Made by a program: the position numbers and the translations under genes
The notes under the pieces: generated by a model
Told to the model about the DNA's origin: nothing
The model's database searches: none
Seen by the model: only the letters and a program-made list of their open reading frames with translations
Part shown: in pieces, positions 7,918-16,780 of the stretch
Position numbering within the stretch: position 1 is the stretch's first letter
Layout: each line of letters opens with the position of its first letter
DNA from: Bacteroides stercorirosoris
GTDB lineage: Bacteria; Bacteroidota; Bacteroidia; Bacteroidales; Bacteroidaceae
Direction of reading: 5' to 3'
Length of the DNA stretch: 64,000 nucleotides
Assembly: GCF_900142015.1 (NCBI RefSeq)
Contig: NZ_FQZN01000001.1
Coordinates: 62,001 to 126,000 of the forward strand

Positions 7918-10425
7918 ATGAAGAAGCTCCTCCCCGACCTCCTGGTCATTCTTATCTTTGCAGTTCTTTCGTTCGCCTATTTCTTCCCGGCGGATATAGA
8001 AAACCGCATTCTTTTCCAACATGACACAGCTGCCGGTGCCGGTGCCGGACAAGAGGCAGCAAAGTATCGCCAAGAAACCGGTGAATATACACGCTGGACA
8101 AACTCATTGTTCGGTGGTATGCCAACCTATCAGATAGCTCCCAGCTATGAATCGACGAAACCATTGACGTGGATACAGAAGGTATACCAACTGTTCCTTC
8201 CCACATACGTGAACCTGACTTTCATTCTGATGCTGGGCTTTTTCATCCTGTTGCGTGCATTTGGCATACCGGTATGGCTGGCAGGATTAGGGGGATTGAT
8301 GTGGGCGTACTCGTCCTACTTCTTCATCCTGATATCTGCCGGACATATATGGAAATTTATCACACTGGCCTATATTCCACCCACAATAGCAGGTATCGTA
8401 CTGGCCTACCGGGGTAAGTATCTGGCAGGAGGTATCGTCACAGCACTGTTCGTTGCCCTGCAAATCCTGTCAAACCACGTGCAGATGAGCTATTATTTCC
8501 TGTTCGTCATCCTGTTCATTGTAGGAGCTTACTTTGAAGATGCATGGCGCAACAAAACCTTACCGCAATTCCTTAAAGCAAGCGGGGTGCTTGCAGTAGC
8601 TGCACTTATCGGTATATGTATCAATCTGTCGAACCTGTACCACACTTACGAGTACAGCAAAGAAACCATGCGCGGCAAAAGTGAACTTGTGGAAACCGGT
8701 GATGCCGCCAAGCAAACCAGCAGCGGACTGGATCGCGATTATATCACTCATTGGAGTTATGGTATCGGAGAGACATGGACCCTGTTAGTGCCTAATTTTA
8801 AAGGCGGTGCTTCCATTCCCCTCGTTGCAAACGAGACAGCCATGGAAAAGGCCAACCCGATGTATGCCGGATTATACCAGCAATTGCCTCAATATTTTGG
8901 AGACCAGCCCATGACATCAGGCCCCGTCTATGTAGGTGCTTTTGTATTATTCCTTTTCATCCTGGGTTGCTTCATTGTCAAAGGACCACTGAAGTGGGCA
9001 CTAATCGGAGCGACTTTCTTCTCCATCGTTCTCGCATGGGGAAAGAACTTTATGCCGCTGACGGATTTCTTCATCGACTACATACCTATGTATAGTAAGT
9101 TCCGTGCCGTATCGTCCATTCTCGTCATTGCGGAGTTCACAATTCCATTGCTGGCAATCTTCGCATTGAAAAAGATACTGGAAGAACCGGAAATACTGAA
9201 AAATAAGCTGAAATTCGTAGGCATCAGTTTTGTGTTAACGGCAGGCGTAGCCTTGATACTGGTTATCATACCGGGAGCTTTCAGTTCTTCATTTGTTCCT
9301 GCCCAGGAGGCTCAGATGTTGCAGAATGCAGTCAACCAGGGAATGATTCCCAAGGAAGAATTGTCCGGAATCCTTTCTAACCTGGGAGAGATGCGTGCTG
9401 CAATGGTTAGTTCCGATGCGTTGCGCAGCTTCATTATCGTTGTAATCGGCTGTACGTTACTGTGGTGCTACTATAGCGGTAAACTAAAGAAAATAGTAGT
9501 AATTGCCGGTATCACCATTCTTTGTGTGGTAGATATGTGGGGAGTAAACAAACGTTATCTGCACGACGACCAATTTGTACCCCGCTCTGCCCAGGTCGAT
9601 ACTTTTAAGAAAACGGAAACTGACGAAATAATCCTGCAAGATACTGACCCCAACTATCGTGTGTTCAGCCTTTCCAGAGATGCATTCAGTGAAAACCGAA
9701 CCTCTTACTGGCACAAGAGCGTAGCCGGTTATCATGCCGCCAAACTGCGCCGCTATCAAGAAATGATAGAGCATCATATTACTCCTGAGATGCAAGTTGC
9801 TTATCAAGCCATAGCCGGCGCAGGCGGAAAAATGGATAGCGTGGACTTTTCTAAACTCCACATATTAAATATGTTGAATACGAAGTATTTCATCCTTCCT
9901 ACCGGGCAAAACCAGACCATCCCTATTATGAACCCGTATGCCTACGGCAATGCGTGGTTTGTAGATAAGGTAGAATACGTGGATAATGCCAATCAGGAAA
10001 TTGACGCTCTGCACACAATATTACCAACGGAAACAGCCGTAGTAGACGCCCGCTTTAAAGAAATCCTGAAGGATGTAACGACTTCTTATAAAGACAGTCT
10101 CTCAAGCGTCCGTCTGACAAGCTACGAACCTAACTGCTTGGTCTACGAAACCAATAATTCGAAAGACGGTGTAGTTGTATTCTCCGAAATCTATTATCCG
10201 GATGGCTGGATAGCTACCATCGACGGAGAGCCTGCCGACATTGCGCGTGCCGACTACATCCTGCGTTCCATGTACGTCCCTGCCGGAAAACACACCATCG
10301 AAATGCGCTTTGACCCAAAGAGCCTGCACGTGACGGAGGGCATCGCTTACGCAGCACTGGCGTTGATGGTGATTGGAATTATGATATTGGTGATAATATA
10401 TAGAAGGAAACTAAGTTCACGCTAA
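7918..10425 (+). CDS. YfhO-family multi-pass membrane protein
   Basis: A large inner-membrane protein of 835 residues. A first membrane helix (PDLLVILIFAVLSFAYFFP) is followed by an extracytoplasmic loop with FQHDTAAGAGAGQEAAKYR and SLFGGMPTYQIAP. About a dozen hydrophobic segments follow, then a long C-terminal extracytoplasmic domain (about 560-800) and a last helix (GIAYAALALMVIGIMILVII). YfhO proteins belong to the GT-C-like membrane glycosyltransferase superfamily; in Gram-positives they help glycosylate lipoteichoic acid. The role in Bacteroides is not established. The start is ATG 7918 because upstream codons come from the inverted repeat. A strong palindrome follows the stop. Confidence 0.88.
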   Translation: MKKLLPDLLVILIFAVLSFAYFFPADIENRILFQHDTAAGAGAGQEAAKYRQETGEYTRWTNSLFGGMPTYQIAPSYESTKPLTWIQKVYQLFLPTYVNLTFILMLGFFILLRAFGIPVWLAGLGGLMWAYSSYFFILISAGHIWKFITLAYIPPTIAGIVLAYRGKYLAGGIVTALFVALQILSNHVQMSYYFLFVILFIVGAYFEDAWRNKTLPQFLKASGVLAVAALIGICINLSNLYHTYEYSKETMRGKSELVETGDAAKQTSSGLDRDYITHWSYGIGETWTLLVPNFKGGASIPLVANETAMEKANPMYAGLYQQLPQYFGDQPMTSGPVYVGAFVLFLFILGCFIVKGPLKWALIGATFFSIVLAWGKNFMPLTDFFIDYIPMYSKFRAVSSILVIAEFTIPLLAIFALKKILEEPEILKNKLKFVGISFVLTAGVALILVIIPGAFSSSFVPAQEAQMLQNAVNQGMIPKEELSGILSNLGEMRAAMVSSDALRSFIIVVIGCTLLWCYYSGKLKKIVVIAGITILCVVDMWGVNKRYLHDDQFVPRSAQVDTFKKTETDEIILQDTDPNYRVFSLSRDAFSENRTSYWHKSVAGYHAAKLRRYQEMIEHHITPEMQVAYQAIAGAGGKMDSVDFSKLHILNMLNTKYFILPTGQNQTIPIMNPYAYGNAWFVDKVEYVDNANQEIDALHTILPTETAVVDARFKEILKDVTTSYKDSLSSVRLTSYEPNCLVYETNNSKDGVVVFSEIYYPDGWIATIDGEPADIARADYILRSMYVPAGKHTIEMRFDPKSLHVTEGIAYAALALMVIGIMILVIIYRRKLSSR

Positions 10426-10464
10426 TATCTTTCAAGGTGGAGCTAACTCCCTTCTATAGCCTCC

Positions 10465-10513
10465 TTAATATAAACACCCGAATGTAACGGTTACATTCGG
10501 GTGTTTATATTAA
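10465..10513. terminator. Perfect 49-nt palindrome, probable bidirectional terminator
   Basis: Arms 10465-10488 and 10490-10513 are fully complementary (24 bp) around a single central base. The GC-rich part (ACACCCGAATGTAAC) sits at the centre and AT tails at both ends (TTTATATTAA on either strand). It follows the YfhO-type gene by 39 nt and lies downstream of the AraC gene on the other strand. A bidirectional terminator is the simplest reading, although a symmetrical protein-binding site is possible. Confidence 0.7.
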
Positions 10514-10515
10514 CG

Positions 10516-10639
10516 CATCTATATATCCAGCATTTCCCATCTATATATCCAACGTCTCCCATCTATATATCCAACACTTCCGATCTATATATCCAACATC
10601 TCCCATCTATATATCCAACGTCTCCCATCTATATATCTG
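10516..10639. repeat. 22-bp tandem repeat, five full copies and a partial sixth
   Basis: The unit is CATCTATATATCCAACRTCT plus CC. Copies begin at 10516, 10538, 10560, 10582 and 10604, with a partial copy from 10626. Copies differ at one to four positions, mostly in the CATTTCC/CGTCTCC/CACTTCC segment. There are no spacers, so it is not CRISPR. Such minisatellites change length by slippage between strains. Confidence 0.9.
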
Positions 10640-10813
10640 TGAAACACGTGAACTTTCCGCTGCAAAAGTTTCTAATAGAATAGCCTTTATTAATGACTAT
10701 CATTCTTTCAGAAGATTCTTTCAGCCGGAAAACCGATGGGTAGTACGGTTGACGAGATATGAAAGAACTGAAAGATAATAAGGGGACCTTGCAGACCACA
10801 TACGAAACCTAAA

Positions 10814-11692
10814 TTATTTATATCTGCTTCTATATTCTTTGGGAGTAATCTCCATTTCCTTTGTGAATGCCTTCGAGAAATGAAACTGGTCATAATATCC
10901 CAACCGGAAAGCAATCTCCTTGATTTTTAAGTCAGAGAATTGCAGATAAGAACAAGCACGCTGGATTTTCAGCTGATTGTAATATTCCATCGGAGCATAA
11001 GAAGTTCTTTCCGAAAACAAAGCGCTGAAATGGGATGCAGAGTAGTTCACATGCTGCGCTATATCTTCCAGCGTGATTTTAGTCTCCATATTCTCTTTCA
11101 TATACGAGATGCTTTTCTGTACAAAGTCAGTTTCCCTCACCTTTTTTATTTCCCTAAACTGATTAATATACTTCAAAGAAGCGAGAAAGTGCATCAGGCA
11201 GAAGCTTACATACTCCAGATTTTCAGGGTTATACCCCATTTCCAGATTCTGAAACATTTCCTCGAATAGTAGAAAACGGTCATCATAACGGCTTTTGTCC
11301 GACTCTTCCAGAGATATAATCTTACCTATTATAGATGAGAACATAGTCACACTCTCGCCACAAAAGTGTATCCAGTAAATGCTCCATGGGTTAACCTCAT
11401 CAGCACCATATGCATGTTTTTCATTGGCAGGTAATATAAAGGCCTGGTTTTTATTCAAGATATGCTTTTCACCATTATAGGCAATCCAGCCACACCCTTC
11501 TTCACAATATATAAAAACATTCTCATTCGTTCCTTGTTCCCTCTCCCTGAAATGGAATTGCGCACGAGGATAGTAGCCTATGTGACTGACAAATAATTGC
11601 TTTGTAATATTATTCTCCCGTTGAAGGTTACGTATATTATAAGGTGTAACAATAGCCTTCTCTCCTTTAAAGCCTTCCGCTACTTTTTCCAT
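10814..11692 (-). CDS. AraC-family transcriptional regulator
   Basis: A regulator of 292 residues with an N-terminal cupin-type ligand domain (about 30-120; GCGWIAYNGEKHILNKNQAF, then PANEKHAYG) and a C-terminal double helix-turn-helix (about 190-290). The second HTH reads IKEIAFRLGYYDQFHFSKAF, followed by the conserved PKEYR. This layout is typical of AraC/XylS activators for sugar use. It diverges from the sugar symporter across 183 nt, so that transporter and the DUF5107-TPR gene behind it are its likely targets. It is also the only transcription factor near the left end of the 21-kb PUL. The ligand is unknown. Confidence 0.92.
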   Translation of the reverse strand: MEKVAEGFKGEKAIVTPYNIRNLQRENNITKQLFVSHIGYYPRAQFHFREREQGTNENVFIYCEEGCGWIAYNGEKHILNKNQAFILPANEKHAYGADEVNPWSIYWIHFCGESVTMFSSIIGKIISLEESDKSRYDDRFLLFEEMFQNLEMGYNPENLEYVSFCLMHFLASLKYINQFREIKKVRETDFVQKSISYMKENMETKITLEDIAQHVNYSASHFSALFSERTSYAPMEYYNQLKIQRACSYLQFSDLKIKEIAFRLGYYDQFHFSKAFTKEMEITPKEYRSRYK

Positions 11693-11846
11693 GATATATA
11701 ATTTTGGTTGATTTTTACATATTTCTCATAGTATTTTACATGTATACCTGTTTTTGTAGTATTTTCGAGGTATTCCACTGATAAATATAATAAGATTATA
11801 CATACTTTTGATAACAATCTGCATTTTTTTATTGACTTTTAAGGCA

Positions 11847-11854
11847 TACATTTG
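11847..11854 (+). promoter_or_regulatory. -7 box (TACATTTG) of the sugar symporter
   Basis: TACATTTG fits TAnnTTTG and is followed by ATG 11876 at a sensible distance. No good -33 TTG is found, which fits an activator-dependent promoter. Two AGTATTTT octamers 28 nt apart (11730-11737 and 11758-11765) lie upstream and could be AraC half-sites. Confidence 0.5.
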
Positions 11855-11875
11855 CCATACATTAAAACTGATATC

Positions 11876-13261
11876 ATGAAAACAAAATCTATTAGCAACA
11901 ATTTTTACCTCTTGCTTATTTCATTAGTTTCAGCCATGGGCGGACTACTTTTCGGATACGATTGGGTAGTTATCGGTGGCGCCAAACCTTTCTATGAAGT
12001 TTTCTTCGGAATAGCCAATTCTCCCGGCATGCAAGGGTGGGTTATGGGCAGTGCCATCCTCGGTTGTTTAATAGGAGTCATGGTTGCCGGTGTCCTATCC
12101 GACCGGTACGGACGTAAACCTCTCATGATAGCTGCCTCCATCACATTTACCGTCTCTGCAATCGGAACAGGAGCTGTGAATGACATTGACTGGTTCATTT
12201 TCTACCGTATATTTGGCGGTATCGGAATCGGAATCGCTTCCAATCTCTCACCTATGTATATTGCCGAAGTCTCTCCCGGTGAGGTAAGGGGAAAATTCGT
12301 ATCTATCAATCAGCTGACAATAGTATTAGGTATTCTGGCCGCCCAGATTGCCAACTGGCTGATTGCAGATCCGGTGATAGCCGGTGAGGATATGCTGAAT
12401 ACGTGGAATGGGCAAATGGGATGGCGCTGGATGTTTTGGGCAGAAGTTGTTCCCTCGTTACTGTTCTTTATTCTGGTATTCTTCATTCCTGAAAGTCCCC
12501 GTTGGCTGGCCACCAAACACCAATACACCAAAGCCGAAAGTATTTTAAGCCGTATAGGTGGAAAAGAATATGCAAAAACAGAGGTTGCGACCATAAGAAC
12601 TGTTTTGCAGGCAACCAAAGAGAAAGTAAATATCCGCCTGCTCTTCCAGGGAAAAATGCCGGGGATATTATTGATAGGTATCGTTATCGCAGCTTTCCAA
12701 CAATGGTGTGGCCTCAATGTCATTTTCAATTATGCACAAGAAATCTTTGCGGCAGCCGGTTATGGTGTTTCCGACATTCTGTTTAATATTGTAGTGACGG
12801 GCGTGACGAATGTAATATTCACTTTTGTGGGTATGTACACTGTAGACAAGTTAGGACGCCGTTCGCTTATGTTGTTCGGTGCTTCGGGATTGGCCTGCAT
12901 TTATATAATCATGGGAGTATGCTACTACCTCAACATTACCGGAATAGCAGTACTGACAATGGTAGTATTAGCCATCGCCTGTTATGCCATGACTTTGGCT
13001 CCCGTGACTTGGGTGGTATTATCTGAAATATTCCCGAACCGCATACGTGGTATGGCAATGGCTGTTTCCACCTTTTCCCTTTGGGCTGCGTGCTTTGTTC
13101 TGACATATACATTCCCGCTATTGAACTCCGGATTAGGAGCTTACGGCACTTTCTGGCTATACGGGATTATATGTATTCTCGGATTTATATTCATCAAAAT
13201 CAAGTTGCCCGAAACGAAAGGAAAATCTTTGGAAAGCATTGAAAAAGAACTGACTAATTAA
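11876..13261 (+). CDS. MFS sugar:proton symporter (sugar porter family)
   Basis: A 12-helix inner-membrane sugar importer of 461 residues. Signature motifs of the sugar-porter family are present: GGLLFGYDWVVIGGA in helix 1, GVLSDRYGRKPLM after helix 2, RIFGGIGIGIASNLSPMYIAE around helix 4/5, PESPRWLA in the central loop, VDKLGRRSL in the second half and PETKGKSLE at the C-terminus. Closest in type to XylE/GalP/AraE-like H+ symporters; the sugar is not determined. ATG 11876 is chosen over an in-frame ATG at 11852 because the latter overlaps the -7 box. It stands divergent from AraC and 98 nt upstream of the DUF5107-TPR gene. Confidence 0.93.
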   Translation: MKTKSISNNFYLLLISLVSAMGGLLFGYDWVVIGGAKPFYEVFFGIANSPGMQGWVMGSAILGCLIGVMVAGVLSDRYGRKPLMIAASITFTVSAIGTGAVNDIDWFIFYRIFGGIGIGIASNLSPMYIAEVSPGEVRGKFVSINQLTIVLGILAAQIANWLIADPVIAGEDMLNTWNGQMGWRWMFWAEVVPSLLFFILVFFIPESPRWLATKHQYTKAESILSRIGGKEYAKTEVATIRTVLQATKEKVNIRLLFQGKMPGILLIGIVIAAFQQWCGLNVIFNYAQEIFAAAGYGVSDILFNIVVTGVTNVIFTFVGMYTVDKLGRRSLMLFGASGLACIYIIMGVCYYLNITGIAVLTMVVLAIACYAMTLAPVTWVVLSEIFPNRIRGMAMAVSTFSLWAACFVLTYTFPLLNSGLGAYGTFWLYGIICILGFIFIKIKLPETKGKSLESIEKELTN

Positions 13262-13359
13262 AATAAGAATATCACTTTTTAAATTCATTTTTACTTAAGC
13301 GATGAAGCCTGTTCACCGTTTAAATCACCCTTATTGTCTCAAAAAATAATAAATACCTT

Positions 13360-16300
13360 ATGGAAAAGATTACAGAATATTTGATTCAGCCCACTCTTTT
13401 TGAAAAAGGAGTAGTAAAAGTCTGGAAAGAGACCGTAAAGCTTCCAACCTACGAAATAGGCGAGGAAGAGAAAAACCCTATTTTCCTGGAGAAACGCGTT
13501 TATCAGGGAAGTTCGGGAGTAGTATATCCCTATCCTGTTGTTGAAAAAATATGCGATGAGAAGAAGGAGAAGGAATACAAAGCCTATTTTCTTGAAAATG
13601 AATATCTCAAGATAATGATACTGCCGGAATTGGGTGGACGCGTGCAAATGGCCTACGATAAAGTAAAGAAACGCCATTTTGTATATTACAACCAAGTCAT
13701 CAAACCTGCATTGGTAGGATTGACCGGCCCCTGGATATCAGGCGGAATAGAATTTAACTGGCCTCAGCACCACCGTCCCAGTACTTACCTTCCCACCGAC
13801 TGCACCATTGAAGAAAATGCGGACGGCAGTAAAACCGTATGGTGTAATGAGGTGGAACGCATGTTCAATATGAAGGGAATGCAGGGATTCACACTACATC
13901 CGGGCAAATCCTATCTGGAAATCAAAGTCAAGGTCTACAACCGTACTCCTTTCCCGCAAACTTTCCTATGGTGGGCCAACCCTGCCGTAGTTGTCAACGA
14001 CCATTATCACTCGGTTTTTCCACCCGATGTGCATGCCGTCTTTGACCACGGGAAAAGAGATGTATCCAACTTTCCGATTGCCACAGGAGTATATTACAAA
14101 CAAGATTACTCGGAAGGGGTTGACATCTCCAAATATAAGAATATCCCTGTCCCTACTTCATACATGGCTATCCAGTCACGCTATAACTTTGTCGGTGGTT
14201 ATGAGGAAAATGTACAGGCAGGACTATTACACGTAGCCGACCATCATCTGTCCCCCGGCAAAAAACAATGGACCTGGGGTAACGGTGATTTCGGGATTGC
14301 CTGGGACAGAAACCTCACCGATGAAGACGGCCCTTATATTGAACTGATGACCGGAGTCTACACAGACAACCAACCGGACTTTACCTGGCTGCAACCTTAC
14401 GAAGAAAAATCATGGATGCAATACTTCATGCCATACAACGAAGTAGGATACGTTAAAAATGCATCCAAAGATTTCATTCTGAACCTGGACGTAGCGGATA
14501 ATACCGCCCATATCATAGTATATGCAACCGGACAGCAAGAAGACATCAAAATCGAATTAAAAGATATAACCGGAAAAATCCTGCTAAGCCAGATAACAGC
14601 CCTTTCCCCGGAAAGCATATTTAAAACTCAAGTAGAGACTGCCGGACAACTGCCGGAAGAACTCATCCTCTCCATATACAATAGTGATGGAAGAGTTCTT
14701 TTAGAGTATAAGGCCGACAAACCGGAAATAAAGCCCACACCAGATCCCGCCAAAGCAGCTAAACAACCCGAAGAGATAGCTTCCATAGAACAGCTTTTCT
14801 TAACCGGATTGCATCTGGAACAATATCGTCATGCCACATATGACCCTATGGCTTATTATAGGGAAGCTCTGGACAGAGAACCCGGTGACGCCCGTTGCAA
14901 CAACGCAGTCGGTTTATTGAATATGCGCCGCGGAAAGTTTGAAGAAGCTGAGAAATATTTCCATAAAGCCATAGCTACACTGACAGAGCGTAGTCCTAAC
15001 CCATATGACGGAGAGCCCTATTACAATTTAGGATGGAGCCTGAAAATGCAAGGTAAATATGATGAAGCATACAATGCTTATTACAAATCGACCTGGAATT
15101 CAGCCTGGAGAGATGCAGGATATTTCGGTGTAGCCCAAATAGACTGTATCAGAAAGGACTGGACCGCCGCTTTGGAACATATCGACCTGGCACTCATACA
15201 CAACTGGCACAACCATAAGGCGCGCCAGCTTAAAGCCTCTATTCTAAGGTATTCCGGACAAACAGATGAAGCATTAAAATTCATCGGAGAATCGTTGACC
15301 ATTGATAAATTCAATTTAGGATGCCGCTTTGAAAAGTATTTCATCGAAAACGTCTCTACTTATTTACAAGAGATGAAAGAGATGCTTAACGGCAGTGTAC
15401 ATAACTATATTGAATACGCATTCGACTTTGCCGCAGCCGGAATGTACGAGGAAGCATCCCGGATAATGCACACCTATATGGATGGAGAAACCGCCATTTA
15501 CCCCATGGCAGCCTACATGACAGGATATTTTGCAGCGATGTCGGGAGATACGAAATTGGCATTGCAATGGTACCGGAAGGCGCAAAATTTGTCTCCTCAC
15601 AAATGCTTCCCCAACAGAATTGACGAAATAAATGTATTGGCAGATGCCATGAAGATGAATCCGGAAGATTTCAAAGCTCCCTACTATCTGGGAAACTTCT
15701 GGTATGCACACCGCTGTTATGAAGAAGCTATTGCCTGCTGGGAAAAATCAGTAGAGATCAATAACCAGTTCCCTACAGCTCTACGCAACCTCTCATTGGC
15801 TTATTACAACAAGAAAGGCAGGAAAGAAGAAGCGCGCAGATTATTGGAAAAAGCATTCGAACTGGATGAAACGGACTCCCGTATCTTTATGGAGTTGGAC
15901 CAACTGTACAAGAAAATGGGAAAACCCCATGCAGAACGCCTGGCTCTTCTTGAGGCACATCAGGAATTGGTGGCACAACGGGATGACTTATGCATAGAAC
16001 GAATAACCCTCTATAATCAGTTAGGAGAGTATGAAAAGGCAAAAAGACTGATAGCCGCACAAAAATTCCATCCGTGGGAAGGTGGTGAAGGTAAAGTCAC
16101 AGGGCAATATATTCTCTGCCGGGTAGAACTTGCCAAGAAAGCTATTAAAGAGAACCGCTATGCGGAAGCCATCAGCCTTTTAAAAGAGACAGAACATTAT
16201 CCGCACAATCTGGGTGAAGGCAAACTGATCAACGCCGAAGAGAATGAAGTGGACTACTATAAAGGAATAGCCTACCAAAAGCTGGGCAACGAAGTTGAAT

Positions 16301-16683
16301 CCACTAAGTATTTAATGAAAGCGACACAAGGTTCCAGCGAGCCTCAACAGGCATTTTACTATAATGACCAACAACCTGACAAGATTTTCTATCAGGGACT
16401 TGCCTGGAGGGCATTGGGAGAAGAGAGTAAAGCACGCAGCCGCTTCAATAAACTGATTAACCACGGCAAGAAACATCTCTTCGATGAATGCAAAATCGAT
16501 TATTTCGCAGTATCCTTACCAGAACTTGCGATCTGGGAGGATGACCTGAATGTACGTAACAAGGTTCATTGCTATTATGTTATGGCATTAGGATACAGTG
16601 GCATAGGAGAGAAGGAATTAGCAGAAGAATATTATGAAGAGGTAAAAAGACTTGATGTGAATAAACAAGTGTTCAGGATGTGA
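13360..16683 (+). CDS. DUF5107 domain / tetratricopeptide repeat protein
   Basis: A cytoplasmic protein of 1107 residues without signal peptide. The N-terminal part (about 1-370) is a DUF5107 domain with a galactose-mutarotase-like beta-sandwich look: ENEYLKIMILPELGGRVQMA, GPWISGGIEFNWPQHHRP, LWWANPAV. The second part (about 470-1107) is a TPR array, for example AVGLLNMRRGKFEEAEKYFH and YNLGWSLKMQGKYDEAYNAY. Family members often neighbour sugar transporters. The mutarotase-like fold suggests sugar binding or processing, but I know no established reaction. It lies downstream of the symporter and probably handles the imported sugar. A stem-loop at 16694-16733 follows the stop. Confidence 0.82.
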   Translation: MEKITEYLIQPTLFEKGVVKVWKETVKLPTYEIGEEEKNPIFLEKRVYQGSSGVVYPYPVVEKICDEKKEKEYKAYFLENEYLKIMILPELGGRVQMAYDKVKKRHFVYYNQVIKPALVGLTGPWISGGIEFNWPQHHRPSTYLPTDCTIEENADGSKTVWCNEVERMFNMKGMQGFTLHPGKSYLEIKVKVYNRTPFPQTFLWWANPAVVVNDHYHSVFPPDVHAVFDHGKRDVSNFPIATGVYYKQDYSEGVDISKYKNIPVPTSYMAIQSRYNFVGGYEENVQAGLLHVADHHLSPGKKQWTWGNGDFGIAWDRNLTDEDGPYIELMTGVYTDNQPDFTWLQPYEEKSWMQYFMPYNEVGYVKNASKDFILNLDVADNTAHIIVYATGQQEDIKIELKDITGKILLSQITALSPESIFKTQVETAGQLPEELILSIYNSDGRVLLEYKADKPEIKPTPDPAKAAKQPEEIASIEQLFLTGLHLEQYRHATYDPMAYYREALDREPGDARCNNAVGLLNMRRGKFEEAEKYFHKAIATLTERSPNPYDGEPYYNLGWSLKMQGKYDEAYNAYYKSTWNSAWRDAGYFGVAQIDCIRKDWTAALEHIDLALIHNWHNHKARQLKASILRYSGQTDEALKFIGESLTIDKFNLGCRFEKYFIENVSTYLQEMKEMLNGSVHNYIEYAFDFAAAGMYEEASRIMHTYMDGETAIYPMAAYMTGYFAAMSGDTKLALQWYRKAQNLSPHKCFPNRIDEINVLADAMKMNPEDFKAPYYLGNFWYAHRCYEEAIACWEKSVEINNQFPTALRNLSLAYYNKKGRKEEARRLLEKAFELDETDSRIFMELDQLYKKMGKPHAERLALLEAHQELVAQRDDLCIERITLYNQLGEYEKAKRLIAAQKFHPWEGGEGKVTGQYILCRVELAKKAIKENRYAEAISLLKETEHYPHNLGEGKLINAEENEVDYYKGIAYQKLGNEVESTKYLMKATQGSSEPQQAFYYNDQQPDKIFYQGLAWRALGEESKARSRFNKLINHGKKHLFDECKIDYFAVSLPELAIWEDDLNVRNKVHCYYVMALGYSGIGEKELAEEYYEEVKRLDVNKQVFRM

Positions 16684-16693
16684 TTGCTCTTAT

Positions 16694-16733
16694 TGTACAG
16701 GGATGTGCCAGAATCGACACATTTCCCTGTACA
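16694..16733 (+). terminator. Stem-loop after the DUF5107-TPR gene
   Basis: TGTACAGGGA (16694-16703) pairs with TCCCTGTACA (16724-16733), with TGTG/CACA extending the stem inward. It separates the symporter/DUF5107 unit from the PUL that starts at 16781. There is no clear T-run, so it may be a processing site or a partial terminator. Confidence 0.55.
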
Positions 16734-16780
16734 GTAATTCACTTAGAAATAAACTATTAGTTAACAACAATATTAATATT

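Larger units (their letters stand above)
10426..10813. other. Convergent intergenic region with palindrome and minisatellite
   Basis: This 388-nt gap lies between two genes that point at each other. It holds a 49-nt palindrome, a 22-bp tandem repeat, and from 10640 on about 170 nt in which I see no gene or clear signal. An open frame across the repeat (10501-10683) is a by-product of the repeat. Confidence 0.8.

Noticed and set aside
10516-10639. CRISPR-like repeat array
   Set aside because: Units abut without spacers, are only 22 bp, and no cas gene is in the window.
10501-10683. Plus-strand frame of 60 codons with YIQHFPSIYP-like repeats
   Set aside because: The repetition comes from the 22-bp minisatellite, whose unit is not a multiple of three, and the frame starts inside the palindrome.
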